Source: Candidatus Heimdallarchaeota archaeon
GTDB taxonomy: Archaea; Asgardarchaeota; Heimdallarchaeia; JABLTI01
Reading direction: 5' to 3'
Assembly: GCA_018238155.1 (NCBI GenBank)
Contig: JABCTZ010000036.1
Span: forward strand, 248,001-312,000
Length of the DNA: 64,000 nucleotides
The notes under the pieces were generated by a model that was given only the letters and a program-made list of their open reading frames with translations, was not told where the DNA came from and did not search any database. Each line of letters begins with the position of its first letter. Position 1 is the first letter of the stretch. The position numbers and the translations under genes were made by a program. This document shows positions 53,568-62,879 of the stretch, in pieces.

Positions 53568-54389
53568 CTAGGCACTTTTTTCAAGCATTTGATGTAATAT
53601 TGATTCTAGATGGGCTATTTGAACAATACCTACTAAATGCCTTCCTCCTGCGATAATTGTCGGATAGGCAGTAACTCCATACGCATCTACTATTTGAGGG
53701 TCGGTTTCTGCATCAATCGTTTCAACCTCTAAAGCAAACTTTTTAGCAACTTTCTCAATGTGATTTAAAGCAACTTTTGACCATGCATCTCCTTTCTTAA
53801 CAAAGAAGAGAATCTTAGTAGATATTTTTTCAATAATTTTCGGTGAAATATCAGGGATAGGAATAACACCTGACACAATTTGTTGAATAATTAAATTAAA
53901 AGCAGCATCAACATTTGTATCTGTTTTTGCACTTGTGAAAATCAAATTAGCTTTTGCTGCGGGAGTATCACCTAGAGTTTTTAGATTAAAAGATAATGGG
54001 AGTTGCTTTGTTTGTGCTAAATCGAGTTTAGTTCCAACTAAAATTACCGGAACATCCTTTTGGTTATTAGCCGTTCTAAGATCTTCATACCAACCTGATA
54101 AATTGTTAAACGTTTCAGGTTTAGTTAAGTCATAAGTTAATAGAGCTCCAGATGCCCCTTGCAAGTATCGCAAACCAATTTTCCGTCTGCTCTTTTGTCC
54201 TGCGATATCCCAAATCATTAATTTTACTTCTGCATCCGGGTATTCAAAAGTTCTAACATAAAAATTTAAACCCAAAGTGGTCATATAATCTCTGTGAAAT
54301 CTATCGTAAATATATCTTTGAACTAAACTTGTTTTACCTACTCCCGGATCGCCAAGTAAAACGATTTTTCTTTGGTACAATTTTGTCAA
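53568..54389 (-). CDS. Small GTPase fused to a thioredoxin-like domain
   Basis: 273 residues. Residues 1-178 are a Rab-like GTPase: GDPGVGKTS (G1), MTTLGLNF (switch I), WDIAGQ (G3), GTKLD (G4) and FTSAK (G5). Residues 190-272 resemble a thioredoxin/glutaredoxin fold: KILFFVKKGDAWSKVALNHI, then VETIDAETDPQIVDAYGVTA and the cis-proline motif AYPT with P243. The CxxC site is replaced by GDAWS, so no redox activity is expected. It starts at TTG with AAGGTTGG upstream. The fusion is unusual; a target-binding module on a switch is inferred. Confidence 0.8.
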   Translation of the reverse strand: MTKLYQRKIVLLGDPGVGKTSLVQRYIYDRFHRDYMTTLGLNFYVRTFEYPDAEVKLMIWDIAGQKSRRKIGLRYLQGASGALLTYDLTKPETFNNLSGWYEDLRTANNQKDVPVILVGTKLDLAQTKQLPLSFNLKTLGDTPAAKANLIFTSAKTDTNVDAAFNLIIQQIVSGVIPIPDISPKIIEKISTKILFFVKKGDAWSKVALNHIEKVAKKFALEVETIDAETDPQIVDAYGVTAYPTIIAGGRHLVGIVQIAHLESILHQMLEKSA

Positions 54390-54460
54390 TAGATTCCAAC
54401 CTTATTAAGAAAGGAGTTCTAATTCCTTTTGTAAGTTTTGTTCTATACAACTAATAAATA

Positions 54461-55414
54461 CTAGTTTACTACTGTGGTAATTTCACATCCATTCTCAGTA
54501 ATAATAATTGTATGCTCGGCTTGAGCAACGGGGGTTTGACTTTTGCTAACTAACATAGGATACCGGGTCAATGTTTTATAAGAAATTAATTCTTTTAATG
54601 CTTCAAACAATCTTGTTTGGGACATTAGCTCTTTTAACCAGCGAAGAGCAAAAGGTAAATTACTATATTGTTCAATAAAATTAAGGATTGTTTTAGAATC
54701 CTTAGATTTTGCTTTTGAACCTATTTTTGAAAAAATATAGCTATATGATTCATCATAAATCTTCTCAGAGCCTTGTGATGTGGTTACAAAAGGTTCAATT
54801 GCTAAAACTTGTCCCACTTTTAATTTCGGTCCAAAAAAACCAAATTTAGGTTTTGAATTCGGAATACTAATGCCTGAGTGAAGTTTCCAACGTTCAATGA
54901 CATGCCCGGTTAGATCTGTTATTGGGATCAATCCTTCTCCACGAATTGTGGATTCAATTATTTCACCAATTTCCCCAGGACGAACACCAGGTTGAGCGAA
55001 TGCAATTGCTTTTTCCAAAGCTTTTTCTGCTACTTTTCTAAGTTGTAAGTGTTTTTTAGATCCTCCTACAGAAAAGGTTCTAGCATGATCAGAAATATAA
55101 CCATCAATATGTGCTCCTAAATCAATTTTAACAATTGCTCTTTCTGGTAAAATTAAAGAATCGTCAATAGGGGAAGTGTAGTGAGCTGCTATTTGATTCA
55201 CTGAAACGTTAACTGGAAATGCAGGCTCTGCAGAATGACTCTTTATGTCCCTCTCGAGAGAGTTGCAAATAATTTCCAACTTCCTATTTTTAGAAACAAG
55301 CCTCTTTGCTCTTCTCATAACAAGAGCAGCAATTCGTCCTGCTTCTCTGTATTTTTCTAATTCTTCATCATTTAATAGTGACACAGATGGATTCGCCTCT
55401 AAAACAGAAACCAC
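54461..55414 (-). CDS. map: Methionine aminopeptidase, type 2
   Basis: 317 residues of the archaeal/eukaryotic type 2 form with the internal helical insert. Metal ligands are visible in KIDLGAHIDGYISDHARTF (two Asp), LHSGISIPN (His), AIEPFVT (Glu) and AQAEHTIII (Glu). It removes the starting methionine from nascent proteins. GTG 55414 lies about 17-25 bases after a TATA-like AACTATAAAT (55431-55440, minus strand), so a leaderless message is plausible despite the ECF genes upstream. Confidence 0.93.
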   Translation of the reverse strand: MVSVLEANPSVSLLNDEELEKYREAGRIAALVMRRAKRLVSKNRKLEIICNSLERDIKSHSAEPAFPVNVSVNQIAAHYTSPIDDSLILPERAIVKIDLGAHIDGYISDHARTFSVGGSKKHLQLRKVAEKALEKAIAFAQPGVRPGEIGEIIESTIRGEGLIPITDLTGHVIERWKLHSGISIPNSKPKFGFFGPKLKVGQVLAIEPFVTTSQGSEKIYDESYSYIFSKIGSKAKSKDSKTILNFIEQYSNLPFALRWLKELMSQTRLFEALKELISYKTLTRYPMLVSKSQTPVAQAEHTIIITENGCEITTVVN

Positions 55415-55461
55415 AATACCTACACTGCCTATTTATAGTTTTGTTATCATTCATTTTTTTC

Positions 55462-56304
55462 CTATTTCATAAATAAATTCTTTATCCAGATCCAAGCTAT
55501 CAGAAATAATCTTCTGAGCTCAAATTGTTCTGGAATATTAATGACCATCCAAAATGGTAGAGATACATTGGAAATAACCAAATATAGAAACAAGGCAAAA
55601 AGACCAAGCGATAGCAAAATAACAATAATGTCCCACCATTTCAATTTAATAGAATAGAGAAATGTTCTATTCTTAGTTGCATTCCAACCTCGAGACTCAA
55701 TAGCTTCCGCTAGCTGCCAAGATCGTCTTAAAGCTGTAGCAAAAATTGGTATAAGAAGAGGAATCATATTTCTAACTCGTTTAAACAAATTACCACTATC
55801 AATTTGTAAACCACGAGACTTTTGAGCATCAATTATAATATTCGTTTCTTTTCCCAAAGTAGGGATGAATCTGTAAGCGGTGCTAATTGCCCAAGCAAAG
55901 GCATAAGGAAATCTGAATTTGATGAGTGTTTGCGAAATATCATCTGGGGAGACAGTTTGGAAATATAAGCCAAAGAATCCACTAAGTACAATCAATCTTA
56001 TTCCCAAAACAATTGCTTTTGTAGTTGGATGATCAACTTTTAAGAAAAGAGCATTTAAGACTACTATCAATAGAATAACTGGAGTTAAGAAGAGGAGCGA
56101 TTTTAACCATCGTTTCATGAAATTTCCAAAGAAAATCAAAGGAAGAAGAGCAACTAAAATTATACACAAAGGAATGATTTGATTAAGGTAAATGGCCAGG
56201 CAAGTAATCATAAAAATGAATAGTGTTTTTCCTCGAAGATCAACATAATGCAGAGGTGACTTTTGTTCAAGATAATTAAAATAATCAAGTATTTTTAAGC
56301 TCAT
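55462..56304 (-). CDS. ecfT: ECF transporter transmembrane subunit EcfT
   Basis: 280 residues with about five helices. PLHYVDLRGKTLFIFMITCL starts the family pattern; the coupling helices show AQKSRGLQ and AIESRGW with the conserved Arg-Gly. AGGTGA precedes the ATG. It follows two ATPase genes with spacings of 12 and 7 bases and completes the energising module. Confidence 0.9.
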   Translation of the reverse strand: MSLKILDYFNYLEQKSPLHYVDLRGKTLFIFMITCLAIYLNQIIPLCIILVALLPLIFFGNFMKRWLKSLLFLTPVILLIVVLNALFLKVDHPTTKAIVLGIRLIVLSGFFGLYFQTVSPDDISQTLIKFRFPYAFAWAISTAYRFIPTLGKETNIIIDAQKSRGLQIDSGNLFKRVRNMIPLLIPIFATALRRSWQLAEAIESRGWNATKNRTFLYSIKLKWWDIIVILLSLGLFALFLYLVISNVSLPFWMVINIPEQFELRRLFLIAWIWIKNLFMK

Positions 56305-56311
56305 ATCTTTG

Positions 56312-57151
56312 TCACCTACTTATTTTTTGCTGTTTTGAAAGCATAGTAAGTATATTTTCATATACTTCTTGTTCATTAATTGAGGTAGCAAAAGTGTCAT
56401 CAATTTGTTGAATTGAATAACACAAATCCAGTAATAGAGGGCTAACTAAATCAGTATCTTGAAGGAGAACTTTATCGGATAATATTTTGGTAGTCCCACC
56501 ATCAGCAATGACTTTTCCTTTTGAGAGTACAATAGCCCTTGGGATAAAATCTAAAATGAAATCCATATCATGAGAAACAACGACTACAGTAATTCCTTCT
56601 TTAGTTAGTTTTTTCAAGAATGAACCTAATTGTTTCTTCTGGCGATAATCCTGACCATAGGTTGGTTCATCCAGAACTAGAATTTGTTGGTTCATTGTTA
56701 AAACAGAAGCAATAGATACTAAACGCCTTTCTCCTCCTGATAATTCAAAAGGACTTCTCTCCAATAAATGTTCTATTTGAAAGATATCAATTAAACTTTT
56801 AATTGTAGCATCTCGAACTGATTCTTCTATCTTTAGATTTTTAGGCCCAAATTCAAGTTCTTTTATAACATTTTGAGCAAATAATTGATGATTAGGATTT
56901 TGAAAAGAGAAACCAATAATGGAAGCCATTTTTGATATTGGTTCTTTAACTATATCTAAACCATTTATTCTAACAATTCCTTCATTTGGTTTTAATAAAC
57001 CGTTGAAATGCTTTATTAGAGTAGTTTTTCCGGCACCATTTTTTCCTACTATTGCTACAAAATCTGCTTTGTTAATTTTAAATGTGATATCGTTTAGAAC
57101 GTACTCAGTTTTCGAATCATATTTGAAGGAAACATTCTCAAACTCTATCAT
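56312..57151 (-). CDS. ecfA: ECF transporter ATPase (second of pair)
   Basis: About 279 residues. Walker A GKNGAGKTT, Q-loop FQNPNHQLF, signature ELSGGERRL and Walker B ILVLDEPTYGQD are intact, followed by the H-loop VVSHDMDF. ATG 57151 is chosen because GGTGA lies five bases upstream. It should pair with the preceding ATPase to power EcfT. Confidence 0.93.
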   Translation of the reverse strand: MIEFENVSFKYDSKTEYVLNDITFKINKADFVAIVGKNGAGKTTLIKHFNGLLKPNEGIVRINGLDIVKEPISKMASIIGFSFQNPNHQLFAQNVIKELEFGPKNLKIEESVRDATIKSLIDIFQIEHLLERSPFELSGGERRLVSIASVLTMNQQILVLDEPTYGQDYRQKKQLGSFLKKLTKEGITVVVVSHDMDFILDFIPRAIVLSKGKVIADGGTTKILSDKVLLQDTDLVSPLLLDLCYSIQQIDDTFATSINEQEVYENILTMLSKQQKISR

Positions 57152-57163
57152 CAATTTCACCAG

Positions 57164-58006
57164 TTATTTTAAAGTAGCAACAAACTCTTCGACAGTTAAT
57201 GGTATTGTGTTTGTTTTATCTTTCGATAAACCAATTTTTTCATCCAATTTTAGAAATAGGGAAGGGATTTTTGGTAGCATGCTTTCTGGAAACTCTTTAT
57301 TTTGAAATACTGTTTGAATATCCCCAAAAATCTTTAATTGTCCTTTTTCTAGGAAAGCTAATTTGTTAACAAAATTCAAGCATCTATCTAATCGATGCTC
57401 TGCAATTATTATTGTTTTTTTATGCTCAGTATTCAATTCATTGAGAAGATTAAGAATTCGCACCGCGCCCACTGGAGAAAGATGAGCAGTAATTTCATCA
57501 AGAACCAAAATTGGTGGGTTTAAAGCTAAAGCTGAAGCAATTGCAGTTAATTGTTGTTCTCCTCCTGAAATTGAATAGGGAGATTTATATCTAATTTCTT
57601 CTAAATTCAAAAGAGTAATTAATTCATCAACTCGAGACTTCATTTCATTCCTAGGAACACCAAAATTCTCCAAAGGAAAAGCAATTTCACGCTCAACTGT
57701 AAGGTTAGAAATCTGATTTTCAGGATTTTGAAATACAAAACCAACTTGCTTTGCTAAAAATGGTGTTTCACTTTCTAAAGTTGATTTGCCGAAAATTTCT
57801 ATAGAACCACCAAACCTACCTGCATGAAAATGGGGGATCAATCCATTCAAGCATTTCAATAAAGTTGATTTACCTGAGCCGCTAAATCCTGCTAATAGAA
57901 CAAATTCTCCTTCTATAACATCAAATGTAACACGCTTTAAAGCAAAAGAATCTGCATTGCGATACTTGAATGAAACGTTATCTATTTTTATTGCCGTTTC
58001 TACCAC
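57164..58006 (-). CDS. ecfA: ECF transporter ATPase (first of pair)
   Basis: 280 residues. Walker A GFSGSGKST, Q-loop FQNPENQIS, signature SISGGEQQL and Walker B ILVLDEITAHLSP are present; the H-loop is IAEHRLDR. The D-loop differs from the partner. GTG 58006 has TTGAGG upstream. It leads an A-A-T operon without an S component, the arrangement of group II ECF systems that serve several S proteins. Confidence 0.93.
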   Translation of the reverse strand: MVETAIKIDNVSFKYRNADSFALKRVTFDVIEGEFVLLAGFSGSGKSTLLKCLNGLIPHFHAGRFGGSIEIFGKSTLESETPFLAKQVGFVFQNPENQISNLTVEREIAFPLENFGVPRNEMKSRVDELITLLNLEEIRYKSPYSISGGEQQLTAIASALALNPPILVLDEITAHLSPVGAVRILNLLNELNTEHKKTIIIAEHRLDRCLNFVNKLAFLEKGQLKIFGDIQTVFQNKEFPESMLPKIPSLFLKLDEKIGLSKDKTNTIPLTVEEFVATLK

Positions 58007-58055
58007 TAAATTAGCCTCAAGATATTATCAACTAAGAGAATAAGAATGATTATTG

Positions 58056-59063
58056 TTATAAATTGCTTTTTGCTTTAATCATTTTATCAAGAATGGAAAA
58101 AGCTGCTTTTCTTAATTCTGATTCTTCAATTTCGCTAGGGATGTTTAAAGCCGCAGCTGTTGAATGTCCACCACCATCACCATGGTATTTCTCACTTAGC
58201 ACTTTCATAATATCTCTGCCGAAATGAATATTTGTTGAGCTATAGAATATATTTCTAGCTCTGACATTTAAGCGAGTTTCATTTTTCCGTCTCGAGAATA
58301 TTAGAGCAACATCTGCACCCAAATCCAATATCGCACGAGCAGAAGAGCCTTCATGAGAACCGATGCTACTCCAAACAATGAGTTTGTCTTCAATTTTATG
58401 TAGATGAAGTCTGGACGCACATTTAATTCGAGCAACTTTGGTTGATTGATCAAAATTTCTTTGATTTAACTTTACTGCCAAATCATAATCTACTCCGAAT
58501 TTAAACATCTTATCAATTAGTGAAAGTAAATTTGGACTTAAACTATAGAATCTTCTACTATCAAAAATAATGCCTGAAAGCAATGTGTTTAATAATTTTA
58601 TATCTGGTTTTAAATCTAAATCAAAAATTAGTTCAGAAACCATTTCTGTTGCTGAAGTTCTTTCTTCTTCAACAAAAGCAATTGAAACATTATTTTCAGA
58701 GAAATCTGTTTTGGTGTGATGATCAATAATAACTAATTTTTCTTTAGCATGTGATAGAATGAGCTCCTTGAAAACACCAAATTGATTTGGAACATTGACA
58801 TCTACAATAACTATTAAATCATATTTTTTATCAGAAGTAGTAAGATAAGGTTTAGAATAATAGTCTAATAATGAGATTGCAGATTTACTAATACCATCTA
58901 TAAGAACATCAATTGAAGATTCCGGATGAAAGTTCCGAAGAATAAATTCGATACCAAACGCAGAGGAAACAGCATCTGGATCTACGCTCCGATGACCAAT
59001 GATAGCTATTGAATTATAGCTCCCTTTGGTAAGCTTTTCAATTAGCTTCTCTCTCACATTCAA
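58056..59063 (-). CDS. DHH-family phosphoesterase (NrnA/RecJ-like)
   Basis: 335 residues. IIGHRSVDPDAVSSA is motif I, VIVDVN a second metal site, IIDHHTKT the DHH motif, and GDGGGHSTAAALNIP near the C-terminus the DHHA1 site. Such proteins degrade nanoRNA or hydrolyse pAp. The TTG start overlaps the previous stop as TTGA. The order prefoldin beta, DUF3194-like, DHH is a conserved archaeal neighbourhood as far as I recall. Confidence 0.88.
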   Translation of the reverse strand: MNVREKLIEKLTKGSYNSIAIIGHRSVDPDAVSSAFGIEFILRNFHPESSIDVLIDGISKSAISLLDYYSKPYLTTSDKKYDLIVIVDVNVPNQFGVFKELILSHAKEKLVIIDHHTKTDFSENNVSIAFVEEERTSATEMVSELIFDLDLKPDIKLLNTLLSGIIFDSRRFYSLSPNLLSLIDKMFKFGVDYDLAVKLNQRNFDQSTKVARIKCASRLHLHKIEDKLIVWSSIGSHEGSSARAILDLGADVALIFSRRKNETRLNVRARNIFYSSTNIHFGRDIMKVLSEKYHGDGGGHSTAAALNIPSEIEESELRKAAFSILDKMIKAKSNL

Positions 59064-59389
59064 GAAGTGAATTTCTCCTCAAGTAATTTCTCCAAATCTG
59101 AGAAAGTTTCAGCCAAAGTTTCTTTGATAAGCTCCTCTTCACTATTAACTTTTTCAGGTTCAACATTACGAATAATATCAACACTAATTTGTAGATTTTT
59201 AGTCGAATTATCAATATCAATAACTATATCATAAAAATCAACTTTAGACTCTGGAACTCTCTTGTGAAGATTGCTTCGCGCAAGCTCGTATATCTCTTCA
59301 GAGATTTTTTCTATATCTTCTTCAGAGAGTTTCTTAAGACCTAAATTGGTAATCTTGTCAGATTGATTTTCTTCATTCAAAGAGATCAA
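59060..59389 (-). CDS. DUF3194-like protein
   Basis: 109 residues with an alpha-beta-beta-alpha-like layout: a helical start (LSEEDIEKISEEIYELA), strands in DFYDIVIDIDNSTKNLQISV, and an acidic helical end. By size and position between prefoldin beta and the DHH gene it fits the archaeal DUF3194 family, whose function is unknown. It starts at TTG. Confidence 0.6.
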   Translation of the reverse strand: MISLNEENQSDKITNLGLKKLSEEDIEKISEEIYELARSNLHKRVPESKVDFYDIVIDIDNSTKNLQISVDIIRNVEPEKVNSEEELIKETLAETFSDLEKLLEEKFTS

Positions 59390-59413
59390 ACCAAATATTG
59401 TATTAATTTAATA

Positions 59414-59767
59414 CTATTTTTGTTCAGTTCCTAAAGCAGCTTTGATGGTAACTTCTAATTCATCAAATTGTTTTTTGAGTTTTTCATTACTTTTTTCAGA
59501 TAATTTGATTCTCGTATTTGCAAGCTCTTTCTGATCAGTAAGCTTTTCTTTGGATTCCTTAATGGTACTTTTAACCATTAACCGACCAATACTTCGATAA
59601 CAAATTTCAGCATCAGGCATTTCATCAATCTCTTTGAGAGCTTTCTCAATTTCGATTTGTTCAATTTTTAATGCTTGAATTTGTTGTTGGAAAACTGACA
59701 TCTTTTGTTGGATGGCTTGATATTGTTTTATTTTCTCTTCTAATTGTGGACTTAATCCTTTAGACAT
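59414..59767 (-). CDS. pfdB: Prefoldin subunit beta
   Basis: 117 residues: two long coiled-coil helices joined by a beta hairpin region (MPDAEICYRSIGRLMVKS), as in archaeal prefoldin beta. The complex captures unfolded proteins and hands them to the thermosome. ATG 59767 is chosen because TTGGAG precedes it. It leads a three-gene operon. Confidence 0.92.
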   Translation of the reverse strand: MSKGLSPQLEEKIKQYQAIQQKMSVFQQQIQALKIEQIEIEKALKEIDEMPDAEICYRSIGRLMVKSTIKESKEKLTDQKELANTRIKLSEKSNEKLKKQFDELEVTIKAALGTEQK

Positions 59768-59957
59768 AGTTTGTTTCTCCAAAATTGAGCGTAATATTTG
59801 AACATCGTTGAGAGTATTTAAAGAAACTTTCGATTGAGTCTATAAAGAAGGGAGTAAAATTATTAACAACGATATTTGGAATGTTTTAAATAAAGGAAAA
59901 TACCAATCTAAATAACGGTATTAAAATAAATTACTATTTTAAAGGAGAAAAAATCAA

Positions 59958-60746
59958 ATGTCTTATTGTCCGTCATGTGGTGCAGAAATTGGGGACCATT
60001 TAGAATATTGTCCTAGTTGTGGAGCTCAAATCAATGCAGAAAATAAAGCTAAAATGGCACAACTTGATCATGATGAAATTCAAATGGCAAAGCCAGGTCA
60101 TGCTCAATTCCAACAAGAATTACCTCGATTGGTTCAGAGAAATTACCTTGTTTGGTTTCTATTGACAATTCTTACTGGATTTATTGGTTTAGTATACATT
60201 TATTTTGTATTTGATGATTTAAAAAATCTTGATAAATATCCTAAACCTGCAGGAGTGAAATCAACAGCTATCAATCAAAACACAATAATAATCGTTATTA
60301 TTCTTTATCTATTGGGTTTGAGTGTTATTGCAAATTATATCATAAATGGTAAAAAATATGGTATGTTCAATGATTACCTTGATACACACCCTCAAAAACA
60401 AATGAATTTACCATCTAAGAATTATATTAAATTAATGATATTTCGTGACATTATACAATTTATTGGATATGGCTTTCTATTAGCTGGTTTCTTTATTTTA
60501 TATGCATCTGCATTTGAAAGTGCAGGGGGATATATTTCAATTACAAATATTGGTCCTTTAAGTTCACTAATGGCGTTAAGTGCCAATATATTGGCAATCG
60601 TTTTCTTTAGCTTGGGTTCTATATTCTATATTCCTGGGCTAATAATAGCAATTTATATGATTGTATTGGATTTCAGATGGCAAGAAGCAATGAATGAACG
60701 TGTAAGAATCATTGATCCAAATTTCATTACGAAGGATTTCTTGTAA
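59958..60746 (+). CDS. Zinc-ribbon DUF4234-like membrane protein, copy 1
   Basis: 262 residues. An N-terminal double zinc ribbon half (YCPSCGAEIGDH, then YCPSCGAQI) is followed by a linker and about four helices in two pairs; FLLTILTGFIGLVYIYFVFD with NLDKYP and FNDYLDTHPQ match DUF4234. AAAGGAG precedes the ATG and a TTTTAAATA element lies at 59884. The gene at 60986 is its paralogue. The function is unknown. Confidence 0.7.
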   Translation: MSYCPSCGAEIGDHLEYCPSCGAQINAENKAKMAQLDHDEIQMAKPGHAQFQQELPRLVQRNYLVWFLLTILTGFIGLVYIYFVFDDLKNLDKYPKPAGVKSTAINQNTIIIVIILYLLGLSVIANYIINGKKYGMFNDYLDTHPQKQMNLPSKNYIKLMIFRDIIQFIGYGFLLAGFFILYASAFESAGGYISITNIGPLSSLMALSANILAIVFFSLGSIFYIPGLIIAIYMIVLDFRWQEAMNERVRIIDPNFITKDFL

Positions 60747-60985
60747 AGAAATCACTTTTATCTTTTTTTTATTATGAGACTCTTATACTCACTGAGCAAT
60801 ATGTGAAATTGTCTACAATAATAATTCAAAATAACCTTTAAACAGAAATTGATGATCTTGATAATCATTGAAAGATTTTCACAACTGAAAAAGTATTTTA
60901 CCTTTCAATTTGTAACACTTTAAATAGTAGAAAATACAATATCAAATTTAGGTTGAAAATTAATATTGAGGAGATACAAAATTAA

Positions 60986-61750
60986 ATGACTTATTGTCCG
61001 TCGTGTGGCGCAGAAATTGGGGACCATTTAGAATATTGTCCTAGTTGTGGAGCTCAAATCAATGCAGAAGATAAAAACAAAATACCAAAACCTGGTCATG
61101 ATGAAATTCAAATGGCAAAGTCAGGTCATGCTCAATTCCAACAAGAATTACCTCAACTAGTCCAAAGAAATTATTTAATTTGGTTTCTATTATCGTATTT
61201 AACGGGTGTTGTTATGTTCATTTACATGTACTTTGTATTTGATGATTTAAATAAACTCGATAAATATCCAAAACCAGCAGGTGTTAAATCAACATATCTG
61301 GACCAAAATACTGTGATACTGTATATTGTGCTCTATTTTCTAGGCTTTGGAATTATTGCAAATTATCTTGTCAATAGTAAAAAGTATGGTATGTTCAATG
61401 ATTATCTTGATACTCACCCTCAAAAACAAAATAAATTACCATCCAAGAAATACATCAAATTGATGATAGTTCGCGATATTTTAGGTTTCTTAATGAGTGG
61501 AGTTGGAATGGTCTTTTATTTTATTTTCCTTATAGGGTTTGATATGCTGAACATTGGATCTGGTATACCTACATTTTCAAATGCCATGTTAATAATGTCA
61601 ATCATTGCAATTGTCTTAACTGGTATATGTTTTGTTGCTGTCATGATAATAGCAATTTATCTGATTGTATTGGATTTCAGATGGCAAGAAGCAATGAATG
61701 AACGTGTAAGAATCATTGATCCAAATTTCATTAAGAAGGATTTCTTATAA
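60986..61750 (+). CDS. Zinc-ribbon DUF4234-like membrane protein, copy 2
   Basis: 254 residues, with the same order as the preceding gene: zinc ribbon, linker, two helix pairs. The first 30 codons and the last 30 are almost identical at DNA level to copy 1, while the middle has diverged. GAGGAG precedes the ATG; CTTTAAATA at 60918 is a possible TATA element. The 239-base gap between copies holds no gene. Confidence 0.7.
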   Translation: MTYCPSCGAEIGDHLEYCPSCGAQINAEDKNKIPKPGHDEIQMAKSGHAQFQQELPQLVQRNYLIWFLLSYLTGVVMFIYMYFVFDDLNKLDKYPKPAGVKSTYLDQNTVILYIVLYFLGFGIIANYLVNSKKYGMFNDYLDTHPQKQNKLPSKKYIKLMIVRDILGFLMSGVGMVFYFIFLIGFDMLNIGSGIPTFSNAMLIMSIIAIVLTGICFVAVMIIAIYLIVLDFRWQEAMNERVRIIDPNFIKKDFL

Positions 61751-61872
61751 GAAATCATCTTTATCTTTTTTTTAAACAAAATATAAGCAGCTTTTTTTCC
61801 AAGTGAATCTAGAATATTACCTTACGTTAATAAAAACAAGAATCTTTTGAGAATGAGAATCCGTGATTAAAA

Positions 61873-62877
61873 ATGATGAATGTAAATATAATGAAACTAA
61901 TTATCGATCCATATGAGAGTGGAAAAGAAACTTTTGCTCATCAGATGGCGAGATTTTGGAATTATAAAGAAAAAACGCTAAAACTATTAAATACAAGCTC
62001 CAATTTTGTGTTTGATTTGAAAGAAAATAATTCCGAACGTATTTTACGAATAAGTCATCAAACAGAACGTACATTAGAACTCGTTCAAGCAGAGCTTGAT
62101 TTCATTTTATATCTCGATTCCCAGAAAATACCTGTAGCAAAACCAATCCCTTCGAATAATGGAAAAAATGTGGAACAACTTCAAACTGAACATGGCACTT
62201 TCAATGGAGTAGTTTTTGAGAAAATACCCGGAGATTACATTGATCTTGAAGATATGGAAGAATGGCAAATGAAGGATTGGGGGAAAATGATGGCAAGAAT
62301 GCATAATCTTTCCCTTAGCTATACGGCTCATCCTGAGAGAAGAAGGCGATTCTTCAACGAAGATATTGATCATTGGAAGAAGTGGATACCAGAAACTGAA
62401 ATTCGGTTCAAAACAAAGATAGATGAATTGAAGATTTGGGTTAAGAAGTTAGCAGAAAATGAAAATCAATTTGGATTGATCCATTATGATATGTCTTATG
62501 ACAATTTTATTTGGAGTGGAAAAGAATTATCAATAATTGATTTCGATGATTCAGCATATTATCCATTCGAAGCAGATATTGCTTTTGCAATAGATGAAAT
62601 CCAAACAATGAAAAATGGTACTGGCGAAAGAATATTTGATGCTTTTATTGAGGGATATTTATCCCAAAGAAAACTAAGAGATACTTGGAAACAAGAGATG
62701 GAACAATTCTTTGTTCTAGAAAATTTTCTAAAATACGCAAGAATGAGACGAGCCTATAATAACGTACAATTTGAAAATCTTCTGCCTTGGAGTGAAGAAA
62801 TGTATAAGCGACATATGGTATGGTTTACAAAAAAAGAAATTAAATTAGATGCTTTATTAACAAAAAAAAAAAATTGA
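61873..62877 (+). CDS. APH-family phosphotransferase-like protein
   Basis: 334 residues of the aminoglycoside/choline/homoserine kinase fold. The catalytic loop is LIHYDMSYDNFIW (HxDxxxxN) and the metal loop IIDFDDSAYYPFEADIAF. The N-lobe lysine is in the RILRISH region only loosely, so the nucleotide site needs checking. The substrate is unknown. GTGAT precedes the ATG. Confidence 0.8.
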   Translation: MMNVNIMKLIIDPYESGKETFAHQMARFWNYKEKTLKLLNTSSNFVFDLKENNSERILRISHQTERTLELVQAELDFILYLDSQKIPVAKPIPSNNGKNVEQLQTEHGTFNGVVFEKIPGDYIDLEDMEEWQMKDWGKMMARMHNLSLSYTAHPERRRRFFNEDIDHWKKWIPETEIRFKTKIDELKIWVKKLAENENQFGLIHYDMSYDNFIWSGKELSIIDFDDSAYYPFEADIAFAIDEIQTMKNGTGERIFDAFIEGYLSQRKLRDTWKQEMEQFFVLENFLKYARMRRAYNNVQFENLLPWSEEMYKRHMVWFTKKEIKLDALLTKKKN

Positions 62878-62879
62878 GC

